Shown: one piece after another, positions 10,330 through 19,275 of the stretch
How the letters are laid out: each line of letters begins with the position of its first letter
Numbering within the stretch: position 1 is the first letter of the stretch
Source: Flavobacterium sp. Root935
GTDB lineage: Bacteria; Bacteroidota; Bacteroidia; Flavobacteriales; Flavobacteriaceae
Length of the DNA stretch: 64,000 nt
Reading direction: 5' to 3'
Assembly: GCF_001429295.1 (NCBI RefSeq)
Contig: NZ_LMJL01000008.1
Coordinates: forward strand, 760,017-824,016
Made by a program: the position numbers and the translations under genes
The notes under the pieces: model-generated
Seen by the model: only the letters and a program-made list of their open reading frames with translations
Told to the model about the DNA's origin: nothing
Database searches by the model: none

Positions 10330-10968
10330 ATGAAAAAAATATTTCTTTTGTTTTTATTGGTTTCCGTTTCTTCATTTTCACAAGAAATTGCTTTGCTTAA
10401 ATACAGCGGAGGCGGCGACTGGTATGCCAATCCAACATCTCTGCCTAATCTAATCAGTTTTTGCAATGCTAATATTTATACCCGTATAAAGAGCAAACCT
10501 TCGACTGTTGAGCCAAGTAATCCTGATTTATTTTCTTATCCTTTTGTGCACATGACAGGACACGGAAATGTAGTTTTCAGCGATTCTGATGTTACCAATC
10601 TTAGAAATTACTTAACAGCTGGCGGTTTCTTGCATATTGATGATAATTACGGAATGGATCAATTTATTAGAAAAGAGATCAAAAAAATATTTCCGAATAA
10701 TAATTTAGTTGAAATTCCTGCAAATCATCCTATTTTTCAAAAACCATTTCCATTCCCAAACGGATTACCAAAAATTCACGAACATGACGGAACTCGTCCG
10801 CAGGCGTTTGGTATTTTTATCGACAATAAATTGGTTTTACTTTATACCTACGAATGCGATTTGGGCGATGGCTGGGAAGATGCTGAAGTTCATAATGATC
10901 CAGCAAATGTTAGAGATAAAGCCTTGAAAATGGGTGCAAACATCATCAATTATATTTTTACTAATTAG
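10330..10968 (+). CDS. Secreted DUF4159 domain protein
   Basis: 212 residues with a Sec signal peptide (MKKIFLLFLLVSVSSFS, cleavage after about residue 17). The mature protein resembles the DUF4159 family: KYSGGGDWYANPTSLPNL, PFVHMTGHGNVVFSD, GGFLHIDDNYGMDQF and YTYECDLGDGWED. The fold is thought to be related to class I glutamine amidotransferase-like proteins, but no catalytic role is established. It probably acts in the periplasm. It sits between a REP-like palindrome and a heptamer repeat array, and is likely transcribed separately. Confidence 0.8.
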   Translation: MKKIFLLFLLVSVSSFSQEIALLKYSGGGDWYANPTSLPNLISFCNANIYTRIKSKPSTVEPSNPDLFSYPFVHMTGHGNVVFSDSDVTNLRNYLTAGGFLHIDDNYGMDQFIRKEIKKIFPNNNLVEIPANHPIFQKPFPFPNGLPKIHEHDGTRPQAFGIFIDNKLVLLYTYECDLGDGWEDAEVHNDPANVRDKALKMGANIINYIFTN

Positions 10969-10977
10969 TGGCTAGTC

Positions 10978-11078
10978 CTAAGTAATTAGTAACTAGTAAT
11001 TAGTAATTCATCAATTTAAAAAAACAACATCACCTCTCAACACTAATCACTTTTCACTAATCACTAATTACTTTTTTA
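10978..11078. repeat. Heptamer tandem repeat array in two inverted arms
   Basis: A left arm of four 7-base units (AGTAATT, AGTAACT, AGTAATT, AGTAATT) and a right arm of five (CACTAAT, CACTTTT, CACTAAT, CACTAAT, TACTTTT) flank about 30 unrelated bases. The right arm reverse-complemented reads as variants of the left-arm unit. The result is a degenerate inverted repeat with 7-base periodicity between two plus-strand genes. Compare the array at 17839-17994. Confidence 0.8.
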
Positions 11079-11087
11079 CTAACAAAA

Positions 11088-11585
11088 ATGCAGCTTACGC
11101 ACGAAGAAAATCAATTTGAAAGAAAAACGTTTCCCATAACTTTAGTTTGTGATCATATTTACTTTCAACAGAATATTGGTTCATTGTTCAGAATTTCTGA
11201 AGCTTTTGGAGTAGAAAATATTATCTTTTTTGGAAAGGATATTCCGCTGACACCTCGTAAAATCAATAAAACTTCTAGAAGCACTCATCTTCATGTACCC
11301 CATTCTGTGATTGAAGATTTTACCGAACTTCAATCTTTTCTGATCGATAATGATTTTGAAATTATTGCATTAGAAATTGCTTCAACCAGTAAACCCTTAA
11401 AAGAAGTCGTTATTCCAGAAAACAAAAAAATCGCCCTTTTGATTGGAAGTGAAATCAATGGAATCTCAGACGAACTTTTAAAACTTTCACACCAAATTGT
11501 CCATATCAATATGTTTGGCAAAAACAGCAGTATGAATGTGGTTCAGGCTGCGAGTATTGCGCTTTACGAACTTACGTGTAAATAA
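11088..11585 (+). CDS. TrmH/SpoU-family RNA 2'-O-methyltransferase
   Basis: 165 residues, a minimal SPOUT methyltransferase. Motif 1 is DHIYFQQNIGSLFRISEAFG near residue 22, with the Asn and Arg typical of SpoU enzymes. Motif 2 is ALLIGSEINGISDELL near residue 116, and motif 3 is MFGKNSSMNVVQAASIALYE near residue 141. These form the SAM-binding trefoil knot. It should methylate a ribose 2'-OH in tRNA or rRNA; the exact target nucleotide cannot be told from the sequence. Confidence 0.9.
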   Translation: MQLTHEENQFERKTFPITLVCDHIYFQQNIGSLFRISEAFGVENIIFFGKDIPLTPRKINKTSRSTHLHVPHSVIEDFTELQSFLIDNDFEIIALEIASTSKPLKEVVIPENKKIALLIGSEINGISDELLKLSHQIVHINMFGKNSSMNVVQAASIALYELTCK

Positions 11586-11877
11586 TTAATCAATTCTGCT
11601 TGTATTTTGAACCATTATTTTGATTTTCAACAATTTGATTTATCGAATAATCGTTTAACGTACAAATTTTTACGACGAAATGCATCAAAAAAAATAAAAA
11701 TAAAGTAAAATCTTACTAATATTTTTCATTGCTTTTTTGTAAGAACCAGTGTTTGTAAGGCACTGCAAAAATTCCCACAAAATATTCTTTATAAAATTTT
11801 TCTGTAATTTATTTTTGTTATAAAATTGCTGCAATGTTTAACTAATCAACATTTTTATAACAAAAACCCAAATTATT
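11586..11877. other. AT-rich intergenic region
   Basis: 292 bases with no ORF. A TATTTTTG at 11810-11817 matches a TAnnTTTG -7 box in the right direction for the metalloprotease gene, but no matching TTTG was seen at the usual upstream spacing. Confidence 0.35.
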
Positions 11878-12837
11878 ATGAAAAAAGTTATTATTACCAC
11901 ATTTGCAGCATTAATGCTCTTTGCTTGTCAAAATGAACAATCTGATTCTAACAGTCCAGATGCAGTAGCAGCTTCTCGCCGAGGATGCGCTACACAAGAC
12001 GTTTTAGAAGCACAATTAAAAGCTGATCCTTCATTAGCTATTAGAATGAATGAGATTGAAGCATTTACTGCAAAACATTCTCTTACCAATTTTACAGGCC
12101 GTTTAGTAAATGGCAAAATCGAAATTCCAGTTGTAGTAAACGTTCTGTATAGAACTGCTGCACAAAATATTTCAGATGCACAAATTCAATCGCAGATTGA
12201 TGTTTTAAACAAAGATTTTAATGCATTAAACTCTGATTTTAATAATGTACCTGCTTTATTCTCTGGAGTTAAAGCTAATATCGGAATTACGTTTGTTTTA
12301 GATCAGGTTATTAGAAAATCTACTACCAAAACTTCTTGGGGTACAAATGATGCCATGAAAAAAACAGCTCAAGGCGGACTTGCTCCTACTTCTCCAACAA
12401 CTAAATTAAACATTTGGACTTGTAACATTGGAGGCGGAATTTTAGGTTACGCACAATTTCCTGGCGGATCTTCATCTACAGATGGGGTTGTTATTGACCC
12501 ACGTTACTTTGGATTATCTGGTTCTGCAAATGCTCCATTTAACTTAGGAAGAACTGCTACTCACGAAGTTGGACACTGGATGAACTTACGTCATATCTGG
12601 GGAGATGCAACTTGCGGAAGCGACCTTGTTGCCGATACTCCTACTCATAACGCAGAAAACTATGGCGTTCCTGCTTATCCTCACTATAGTACTTGTTCAG
12701 GAAATCCTGTAGAAATGACTATGAACTACATGGATTATGTTGATGATGCTGCAATGTATATGTTCTCAACTGGACAAAAAAACAGAATAGCTGCAATATT
12801 CACAACTGGAGGTGCCAGAGCTTCATTTGCACAATAA
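11878..12837 (+). CDS. Pappalysin-like (M43B) zinc metalloprotease lipoprotein
   Basis: 319 residues. The N-terminus is a lipoprotein signal (MKKVIITTFAALMLFAC, lipid Cys17), so it should be membrane-anchored and exported. The zinc motif HEVGHWMNLRH at residues 229-239 matches HExxHxxGxxH of the metzincins. Downstream MNYMDYVDD (from about residue 282) supplies the Met-turn. Conserved disulfide-type cysteines (TCGSD, STCSGN) fit the M43 cytophagalysin/pappalysin family. It is a stand-alone gene with its own terminator. It lacks a T9SS C-terminal domain, unlike many secreted Bacteroidota relatives. A role in extracellular protein degradation is inferred. Confidence 0.92.
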   Translation: MKKVIITTFAALMLFACQNEQSDSNSPDAVAASRRGCATQDVLEAQLKADPSLAIRMNEIEAFTAKHSLTNFTGRLVNGKIEIPVVVNVLYRTAAQNISDAQIQSQIDVLNKDFNALNSDFNNVPALFSGVKANIGITFVLDQVIRKSTTKTSWGTNDAMKKTAQGGLAPTSPTTKLNIWTCNIGGGILGYAQFPGGSSSTDGVVIDPRYFGLSGSANAPFNLGRTATHEVGHWMNLRHIWGDATCGSDLVADTPTHNAENYGVPAYPHYSTCSGNPVEMTMNYMDYVDDAAMYMFSTGQKNRIAAIFTTGGARASFAQ

Positions 12838-12857
12838 TCAGCAAAAAATTATATGGC

Positions 12858-12889
12858 AAAGCGGGATGTAATACATCCCGCTTTTTTTA
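12858..12889 (+). terminator. Intrinsic terminator after the M43 protease
   Basis: A GC-rich stem (AAAGCGGGATGTA / TACATCCCGCTTT) followed by a T run, 20 bases past the stop codon. Confidence 0.92.
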
Positions 12890-12944
12890 TTTAAACTCAA
12901 ATTTTAAAATGCTTTTTCCTATATTTATAGTCTAAAATGAAAAC

Positions 12945-14036
12945 ATGATCACCTCAAAAACTATTTCAAACGGAATTTTAAGAGCTTTAGCAACAATCTT
13001 AATAGTCGGCATTATTTTATACTTTTTATATTCAATTCAAACAGTAATTGTATACTTATGCATTTCATTACTATTATGCTTAATTTCGAATCCGTTGGTT
13101 TTATTTTTAAAGAATAAATTAAAATTCAGCAATTCTTTAGCTGCTACAACAACGATCATTCTTTTTGTTTTTTTAATTGCAGGCTTCATATTATTGTTTG
13201 TTCCGTTAATTATTTCTCAGGCCAACAATTTAGCGCTTTTAGATACAGCGCATCTTCAGACAAAATTTATGGAAACAGAAAAACATCTTGAGGAATATTT
13301 TAATATCCAGCATATTGATTTAAATAAAGTTATAAAAGATTCTAAACTTACTTCCGTATTGGATTTCAGCTATTTCACAGGATTTCTTAATTCAATACTT
13401 AATTTCATGGCCAATATGGGAATGGGATTAGTATCAGTATTTTTTATTACTTTCTTTTTTATTAAAGATCAAACCGTTTTTAAAGATCAAGCGAGAAGAA
13501 TACTTCCAGATTCAAATGAAGACAAAATTATAAACTCAATCACCAAAATAAATCATCTATTGACCCGCTATTTTATTGGTTTGCTATTGCAGTTGATAGT
13601 TGTATTTATTCTATACTTAATTGTACTACTCATCTTCGGAAATAAAAATGCGTTTGTAATTGCTTTTTTGTGTGCCATATTAAATATAATTCCATATTTG
13701 GGACCGATTATCGGAACTACTTTGGCTGGCATCTTGACCATGATCAGCATGATCGGACAAGATTTTCAATCGGAAATTCTGCCAACTACAATTTATGTAA
13801 TAATAGGATTTTTAGTCGTTCAGGCTATTGACAATAATATCAGCCAGCCAATAATTTCGTCAAAAAGTGTAAATTCGCACCCGTTAGAAATATTCTTAAT
13901 TATTTTAATTAGTGGTATTACGTTTGGAATTGTTGGTATGATCATCGCGGTTCCAGTTTTTACAATGATTAAAGTAATCTTAAAAGAATTTTTTCCTAAC
14001 AATAAAATTGTCTCCGTATTAACCGAAAGAATTTAG
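12945..14036 (+). CDS. AI-2E family transporter (PerM-like permease)
   Basis: 363 residues with about eight hydrophobic segments: two near the N-terminus, one near residues 60-85, and a dense set after residue 150. This is the layout of the AI-2E exporter/PerM family. The family-typical region around LCAILNIIPYLGPIIG (near residue 245) and the C-terminal ISGITFGIVGMIIAVPVF are present. Members export autoinducer-2 or act as Na+/H+ antiporters, so the substrate is not settled. The next gene starts 2 bases after its stop. Confidence 0.9.
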   Translation: MITSKTISNGILRALATILIVGIILYFLYSIQTVIVYLCISLLLCLISNPLVLFLKNKLKFSNSLAATTTIILFVFLIAGFILLFVPLIISQANNLALLDTAHLQTKFMETEKHLEEYFNIQHIDLNKVIKDSKLTSVLDFSYFTGFLNSILNFMANMGMGLVSVFFITFFFIKDQTVFKDQARRILPDSNEDKIINSITKINHLLTRYFIGLLLQLIVVFILYLIVLLIFGNKNAFVIAFLCAILNIIPYLGPIIGTTLAGILTMISMIGQDFQSEILPTTIYVIIGFLVVQAIDNNISQPIISSKSVNSHPLEIFLIILISGITFGIVGMIIAVPVFTMIKVILKEFFPNNKIVSVLTERI

Positions 14037-14038
14037 CT

Positions 14039-15217
14039 TTGAACACTTCTATTTTGCATCCAGATATTCAGGAATTTATAATTCAAAATACTGGTGCAGA
14101 CTTAACGAAACTAGCCCTTCAGAAAAATCCATTTCCAGAAGCAGACTGGATTGTAATTTTAAATCAAATCGAAGCGCGTTCTAAAGCAAAAGAAAAACTT
14201 CCGACTTGGTTTTCGGCTGCAAATATTATTTATCCAAGCAAAATTTCGGTAGAACAGACTTCTTCAGAAAAAACAGCCGCTTACAAAGCTGATTTAATTT
14301 TAGGTGAAACTTTAGTCGATCTTACAGGTGGTTTTGGCGTTGATGATTATTACTTTTCTAAGAAATTTAAAGCGGTAACGCACTGCGAAATCAATGAAGA
14401 TTTATCTGAAATTGTAAAACATAATTTCAATCATTTAGAAATTAAAAACTGTACTTTTTATGCTGGCGATTCCATTCATTTATTAGAAAAATCCGATCAA
14501 AAATATGATTGGATTTACATAGATCCTTCGCGAAGAAATGATGCAAAAGGCAAAGTTTTTATGCTGAAAGACTGCCTGCCAAATGTTCCCGAATTACTTG
14601 ATTTTTATTTTGAAAAAGCAGATTCTATTTTAATTAAAACTGCGCCTTTGCTGGATATTTCGGCTGGATTGTCTGAATTGAAAAATGTAAAAAACATTCA
14701 TGTCATTGCGCTGGAAAATGAGGTTAAAGAATTACTTTTCGAAATTCACAAAAATTATTCGGGTGAAATAAAATTAAAGACTGCGAATATTTTAAAAGAG
14801 ACAACCGAAACTTTTGAGTTTGTTTTAGGCGAAATATCTTTTCCTATTTATGATTTTCCGCAGAAATATCTGTATGAACCCAATTCGGCTATTATGAAAT
14901 CTGGCGGTTTTGATGAAGTAAGTGCTGTTTTTCAAATTAACAAACTGCATAAACATTCCCATTTGTACACTTCAGAAAACTTAATTGATTTTCCAGGAAG
15001 AAGATTTGAAATTAAAAAAGTGATTCCGTACAATAAAAACGAAATGAAAAATGAACTTGCGAATCAGCAGGCGAATATCACAACGCGTAATTTTCCAGAA
15101 ACGGTTGAAAACATTAGAAAAAAATGGAAAATAAAAAATGGCGGGAATTTGTATTGTTTTTTTACAACCGATGTAAAAGATAACAAAATAGTTTTAATTT
15201 GCAGCAAAATAATCTAA
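14039..15217 (+). CDS. Class I SAM-dependent methyltransferase with THUMP-like domain
   Basis: 392 residues, starting with TTG two bases after the preceding stop. No in-frame ATG lies near the 5' end, and the tight spacing suggests translational coupling. LVDLTGGFGVDDYYFSKKF near residue 92 is a SAM-binding motif I. WIYIDPSRRNDAKGKVF near residue 158 is a DPxxR-type catalytic loop, as seen in RNA or nucleotide base methyltransferases. The C-terminal third, with FPGRRFEIKKVIPYNK, fits the THUMP-like domain of Bacteroidota homologues. Target unknown; an RNA substrate is inferred. Confidence 0.82.
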   Translation: MNTSILHPDIQEFIIQNTGADLTKLALQKNPFPEADWIVILNQIEARSKAKEKLPTWFSAANIIYPSKISVEQTSSEKTAAYKADLILGETLVDLTGGFGVDDYYFSKKFKAVTHCEINEDLSEIVKHNFNHLEIKNCTFYAGDSIHLLEKSDQKYDWIYIDPSRRNDAKGKVFMLKDCLPNVPELLDFYFEKADSILIKTAPLLDISAGLSELKNVKNIHVIALENEVKELLFEIHKNYSGEIKLKTANILKETTETFEFVLGEISFPIYDFPQKYLYEPNSAIMKSGGFDEVSAVFQINKLHKHSHLYTSENLIDFPGRRFEIKKVIPYNKNEMKNELANQQANITTRNFPETVENIRKKWKIKNGGNLYCFFTTDVKDNKIVLICSKII

Positions 15218-15220
15218 ACA

Positions 15221-15787
15221 ATGAAACAACTATTTACTTTAACCATTTTTCTATTAACCCTTACCGCTTTTGCCCAAAAACCATGTGAATATAGTACCAA
15301 CGTTACCGATTCTATTGGTTCTTATAAAATCACTAACGAATATTTAGTAAACGAGAAAAATTTTGGAGGAACTTCTAATTACATCTTTTTTTCGCTTGCT
15401 CAAACAGACGGACTACCGACTTTAAATGTGCAGTTAATTCAAAAGAGTAAAGAATTTATCAAAGCGAATTGTTTTGACAAAAATTCTAAAATATTTTTAC
15501 AGCTGCAAAACGGAAAAATTGTTTCGCTAATGCACATTAACCAAGAAAATTGCGGAACTCTTATCCGTGACGAAAAAGGTTTTGACAATCGTGTTAATAC
15601 TGGTATTTTTCTTTTTATGAAAGACAATTACGAAGAGCTGAAAAAATCTCCTGTAACCTTAATGCGAGTTAAATACTTAACCAACATTGAAGATTACATT
15701 GTAAAGTCTGAATTAACATCTGAAATGAATGGTAAAGTTTTCCATCCAAATACTTATTTTATGGATAACATTCGATGTGTTGAATAA
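15221..15787 (+). CDS. Secreted protein of unknown function
   Basis: 188 residues with a clear Sec signal (MKQLFTLTIFLLTLTAFA, cleavage near residue 19). The mature part is soluble, mixed alpha/beta, with four cysteines (PCEYST, NCFDKN, NCGTLI, IRCVE) that could pair in the periplasm. It starts 3 bases after the methyltransferase stop and probably belongs to the same transcript. I do not recognise the family. Confidence 0.7.
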   Translation: MKQLFTLTIFLLTLTAFAQKPCEYSTNVTDSIGSYKITNEYLVNEKNFGGTSNYIFFSLAQTDGLPTLNVQLIQKSKEFIKANCFDKNSKIFLQLQNGKIVSLMHINQENCGTLIRDEKGFDNRVNTGIFLFMKDNYEELKKSPVTLMRVKYLTNIEDYIVKSELTSEMNGKVFHPNTYFMDNIRCVE

Positions 15788-15928
15788 TCCAAAATAATTA
15801 TTTAGCAATAAAACCTTAATTTTAAAGTTAGCATGTAAAAATAACAACATGATTAATTATGAAAAAGGCGATAGATAAAAGTTTTAAATATCTCAAGCTA
15901 TGGAATATGTTTATTTTCAATAGATATC

Positions 15929-16450
15929 TTGGAAGATTTTTTGAAAAATGAAAAAATAAAATCAAAAAAACTTTTAAAAAACTTTCAAGATAATCATGAC
16001 AGATATTTAGCCTTGCTTAAAAAAGGAATATGGTTGCCATTCACTCCAATAAACTCGATAGAATATATTATTAAAATAGAAAATCTTGGTGAATCATTTG
16101 ATAATCAATGGTTACAAAAGCTAAAATATGATGATTTCAATATCGAAATCAAAGATTCATTATGGATTACTGATACTGGAAGCTTCTACCAATTTGATAA
16201 AAATAAATTTTCAGGAGAAGAAATATCATATCAAACACTTGATGGAGAAACATTATATTCTGGATTAAAATTTAATCTATCCTCTGGAAAATATCTTGTA
16301 TCAATTACAGGTTTTACAAGAAATAAAGAACTTAAATATCCACATCCGAATTATGGTTTTTTATTCTCGCTGAAAAAAGTTGAAGAATTTGACAGTGTAA
16401 ATGATCCAAGGGAAGATGAAAAATATAATTTTAATATTGCAGATATTTAA
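15929..16450 (+). CDS. Hypothetical protein with uncertain start
   Basis: Up to 173 residues, beginning only with TTG. The first internal ATG is far downstream, and the frame is open back to a stop at 15872. A short overlapping ORF in another frame starts with ATG at 15859 (MKKAIDKSFKYLK) and ends at about 15950. This suggests either a frameshift that separated the natural start from the body, or a genuine non-ATG start. The protein is soluble, charged and rich in aromatic residues (LKYPHPNYGFLFS), with no signal peptide or motif I recognise. Confidence 0.5.
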   Translation: MEDFLKNEKIKSKKLLKNFQDNHDRYLALLKKGIWLPFTPINSIEYIIKIENLGESFDNQWLQKLKYDDFNIEIKDSLWITDTGSFYQFDKNKFSGEEISYQTLDGETLYSGLKFNLSSGKYLVSITGFTRNKELKYPHPNYGFLFSLKKVEEFDSVNDPREDEKYNFNIADI

Positions 16451-16461
16451 TTAAAGAATAA

Positions 16462-17109
16462 TTAATCACATTTCCATTTTTGATTGGCAACTTTATCTTT
16501 TAAACCCGCTTTTAAATTGTAATGCCACCATTCTGAATCAAAAGAATTAAAGCCGTTTTTAATCATAACTTTTTTCAGATAAGCTCTTTTTGAAAGGATT
16601 TCTTTTGAAAGCTGTTTGAAATTGTGGCTCGCCTGAATTCCGAAAAAGTCAAAAGAAGTTCCCATATCGACTTCTTTTCCATTTATATCTACCAAAGAAA
16701 TATCTACGGCTCCTCCTCTATTATGGATGGAGCCTTTTTTTGGATCTGCAACGTATTCTGGATTCGACACAATCTCCCACATTTTCTTTTGGATATCCAA
16801 AGGTCTGTAACAATCAAATAATTTGATTCTATAGCCTTTTTTTAGAAAATCAGTATTGGCCGCAATTAAAGCTTTGACCGTTTTTAAACGGAGCATACAT
16901 TCGGCACAATCATATACTTTTGCTTTTAGAAAATTATCTTCGGTTGCGTATTTCATGTCGTAGATAAAATCATTACTGTAATCTCTTAGATTGACAAATG
17001 TTGTATCTGAGATTTGTGATTCAGAAATATCTGTGTAGGCTTCGTTTTGTGCTTGTAAAGATGCGGTACCAAAAAGGAAAACGCATAAAAGTTTTGAAAA
17101 ACAATTCAT
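16462..17109 (-). CDS. D-alanyl-D-alanine dipeptidase (VanX/DdpX family, M15D)
   Basis: 215 residues with a signal peptide (MNCFSKLLCVFLFGTASLQA). The VanX zinc motif SIHNRGGAVD at residues 127-136 supplies His129 and Asp136, and EWWH at 193-196 supplies the catalytic Glu193 and zinc ligand His196. FDCYRP near residue 98 supplies the conserved Arg. The enzyme hydrolyses D-Ala-D-Ala and here is exported, so peptidoglycan dipeptide salvage in the periplasm is more likely than vancomycin resistance. No vanH or vanA homologue is nearby. Convergent with the hypothetical gene before it. Confidence 0.9.
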   Translation of the reverse strand: MNCFSKLLCVFLFGTASLQAQNEAYTDISESQISDTTFVNLRDYSNDFIYDMKYATEDNFLKAKVYDCAECMLRLKTVKALIAANTDFLKKGYRIKLFDCYRPLDIQKKMWEIVSNPEYVADPKKGSIHNRGGAVDISLVDINGKEVDMGTSFDFFGIQASHNFKQLSKEILSKRAYLKKVMIKNGFNSFDSEWWHYNLKAGLKDKVANQKWKCD

Positions 17110-17313
17110 TGCTTTATAATTTTAAAAAATTGAAGTTAATCAAAAAAACTTAAAACTGCTTCCTTTATAATTTGATCTTTACACTAAAATAATATGTTTT
17201 ATAATTTACATGGTTTTAAATCTCTTTCAAAACAGACTTTATTTTAATATCTTTATGAATATTAGATTATTATGACTTTATAATTTAAATTATTAATTCT
17301 AAAATCAATTATT

Positions 17314-17835
17314 ATGAATTGCAAAGCCAAATACTTTTCTCTAGTTTTATTAAGTAGTTTTATATTGATTTCATGTAAAAAAGAAACGGTTAAAAGTCTT
17401 CCTACAACAGATTCAACCTCTATAATAACACATGCCTTACAATCAGATTCGGCCGTAATTAATCCTTCAGATACCTTAAATGATTTGGTTGATAAAAGCG
17501 TTATTGGAACTCAGTTTTTAACCAAAAGCAGTCTGGCTCCAAGGCTGAAAAAATTATTAGGAGCTGATTATGATCAAATGGTAAAATATTGGAATACCGA
17601 AACGCCTTTTGAAAAACAGGAAAATATCCTGCATGCCTGGGGATGTAAACAACACGACTGCAGTAACTATTCGTATGATCTTTTTATAGATGTAAAAAAC
17701 AATAAGATAAATGTTTACAAATTTGAAAAATCTAAATTAACAATTTTTAAAGAAGATGATTTTGAAATAGAAATTAAAGATAACTTTTTGAAAGATTTGA
17801 ACGTTAAAAAAGAAAATGTAGAAGTTGAGGGGTAA
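17314..17835 (+). CDS. Lipoprotein of unknown function
   Basis: 173 residues. The lipobox ILISC puts the lipid-modified Cys at about residue 21, followed by a Lys-rich then Ser/Thr-rich linker. The mature domain contains two cysteines in WGCKQHDCSNYS and a region YDLFIDVKNNKINVYKFEK. The layout resembles small periplasmic inhibitor-like lipoproteins, but I do not recognise the family. It stands alone between AT-rich gaps and is followed by a heptamer repeat array. Confidence 0.72.
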   Translation: MNCKAKYFSLVLLSSFILISCKKETVKSLPTTDSTSIITHALQSDSAVINPSDTLNDLVDKSVIGTQFLTKSSLAPRLKKLLGADYDQMVKYWNTETPFEKQENILHAWGCKQHDCSNYSYDLFIDVKNNKINVYKFEKSKLTIFKEDDFEIEIKDNFLKDLNVKKENVEVEG

Positions 17836-17838
17836 TTG

Positions 17839-17994
17839 TTGATGGTTAATGGTTAATGGTTAATGGTTAATGGTTGATGGTTGATGGTAAATTGTTAATT
17901 GTTAATGGTTGGTGTTTAATGCCTATTTTAACTTTTAACTTTTAACTTTTAACTTTTAACTTTTAACTTTTAACTTTTAACTTTTAACTTTTAA
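17839..17994. repeat. Heptamer tandem repeat array, two inverted arms
   Basis: The left arm from 17839 to about 17918 holds roughly ten 7-base units of TTAATGG/TTGATGG, the later ones degenerate. The right arm at 17926-17988 holds nine perfect units of TTTTAAC plus a partial unit ending at the desaturase stop codon. Reverse-complemented, the right unit is GTTAAAA, related to the left-arm phase GTTAATG, so the arms form an imperfect inverted repeat. It lies between two convergent genes. Nine identical units suggest recent expansion by slipped-strand mispairing. Confidence 0.93.
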
Positions 17995-19098
17995 TCAAAT
18001 CTCCCCTGTCATTAAAATATTTTCTTTTACTCCTTTATTTTTGAGCATTCTGAAATGGGAACGCACGGCGTGATAAAAAGGATACGAAGTATAAGGCAGG
18101 TTGTATTCTTCTGCGTAACGTCTTATTATTGGGGTGATGTACGGATAATAAGTATGCCCAACACCTGGAAAAAGATGATGTGCAACGTGATGTGTAAATC
18201 CGCCGTATAAAAAATTGGCTAGTTTACTATTGGTGCTAAAATCTTTGGTAACTATCATTTGATGTACTGCCCAAGTATCAGAAAGATTGCCTTCTTCATC
18301 TGTATTCGGAAAATGAGCATCTTCATCGACATGAGTCGAAACCAAGGCTACTACCCCAAGCGCACTGCCGCACATGTGCATAGACAGCCAGGCAAACAGA
18401 ACCATATACCAAGGCTGTTTTAAAAGTATCATTGGCAGGAAAAGCAAATAAGCAATATTAATAATCTTGGCCGCAAATAAGCGATAGATTTCTGGTCTCG
18501 GAATCTTTTCGACTACTTTTTTTACGTAATTATCTTTGGTGCCAAAAAAATCTTTAAAATCTCTAATATATATCCAGTTGAGACTATAAAGCGGATATAT
18601 AAACCACATATAAATATGCTGATATTTATGATAATTAAATAATGGACTGTTGGGAAATATTCTAATTATATCGCTTTGTTTGATATCTACATCCCAATCT
18701 GGAACATTTGGATATGCATGATGCAGGCTGATATGACGGCGCATCCAGAGCCAGTGATTACTGCCGAAGAGTTCTAAAACATATAAAAACCATTCGTTAT
18801 GTTTCGGTTTTCTAAACAATGCTCCATGCGCTGCATCATGAAAAGCATTTATAAATAAAACAATCATAGTAATTCCAGACAAAATATAAAATAGAAAAAG
18901 CAAATAGGTCTGGTTACCAAAAAGTAAAATACAGCTGTAAAATAGAAAGAAAACAACTAGAAGTCCTAGAGATTTTACAACATTTAATACGTATAAAGAT
19001 GAATTCTTTAAGACGGTTTCATTCACTTCTAAACGCATCTTTTTAAAAAAATCATCAGTTCCGGGTTTGACATAAACCGGTCGTTTTAATTTTTCCAT
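17995..19098 (-). CDS. Membrane fatty acid desaturase
   Basis: 367 residues. Four or more hydrophobic segments and three histidine boxes mark the non-haem di-iron acyl desaturase family: HDAAHG near residue 88, HISLHHAYP near residue 121, and HHVAHHLFPGVGH near residue 312. It introduces a double bond into acyl chains in the inner membrane, with electrons from an unidentified ferredoxin or cytochrome. It resembles the linoleoyl-CoA/delta-type desaturases rather than DesC. The stop codon abuts a heptamer array. Confidence 0.92.
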   Translation of the reverse strand: MEKLKRPVYVKPGTDDFFKKMRLEVNETVLKNSSLYVLNVVKSLGLLVVFFLFYSCILLFGNQTYLLFLFYILSGITMIVLFINAFHDAAHGALFRKPKHNEWFLYVLELFGSNHWLWMRRHISLHHAYPNVPDWDVDIKQSDIIRIFPNSPLFNYHKYQHIYMWFIYPLYSLNWIYIRDFKDFFGTKDNYVKKVVEKIPRPEIYRLFAAKIINIAYLLFLPMILLKQPWYMVLFAWLSMHMCGSALGVVALVSTHVDEDAHFPNTDEEGNLSDTWAVHQMIVTKDFSTNSKLANFLYGGFTHHVAHHLFPGVGHTYYPYITPIIRRYAEEYNLPYTSYPFYHAVRSHFRMLKNKGVKENILMTGEI

Positions 19099-19190
19099 GT
19101 GTATTCTGGCTAGAAATTGTCTATCAAATTTAATAAAAAAAAACTTAATCTACTATAACACATTTATTTAACTATAAACTTTGTAAAATA

Positions 19191-19217
19191 AAAAAAACCA
19201 CTCTATTAGAGTGGTTT
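19191..19217 (-). terminator. Intrinsic terminator after XRE gene
   Basis: A 10-bp stem AAACCACTCT / AGAGTGGTTT with a 3-base loop. Read on the minus strand it is followed by a run of Ts; a plus-strand T run also lies a few bases downstream. It separates the XRE gene from the desaturase. Confidence 0.85.
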
Positions 19218-19275
19218 CAATAAATTTTTTTTCAGGTTATTTTGTTAGATATTTTCGGAAAATTATTTTTTAAAA

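Noticed and set aside
16462..17109. Vancomycin resistance gene
   Set aside because: VanX-like but with a signal peptide and no vanH/vanA partner; periplasmic dipeptide salvage is likelier.
17839..17994. CRISPR array
   Set aside because: Units are 7 bases with no spacers and no cas genes nearby.
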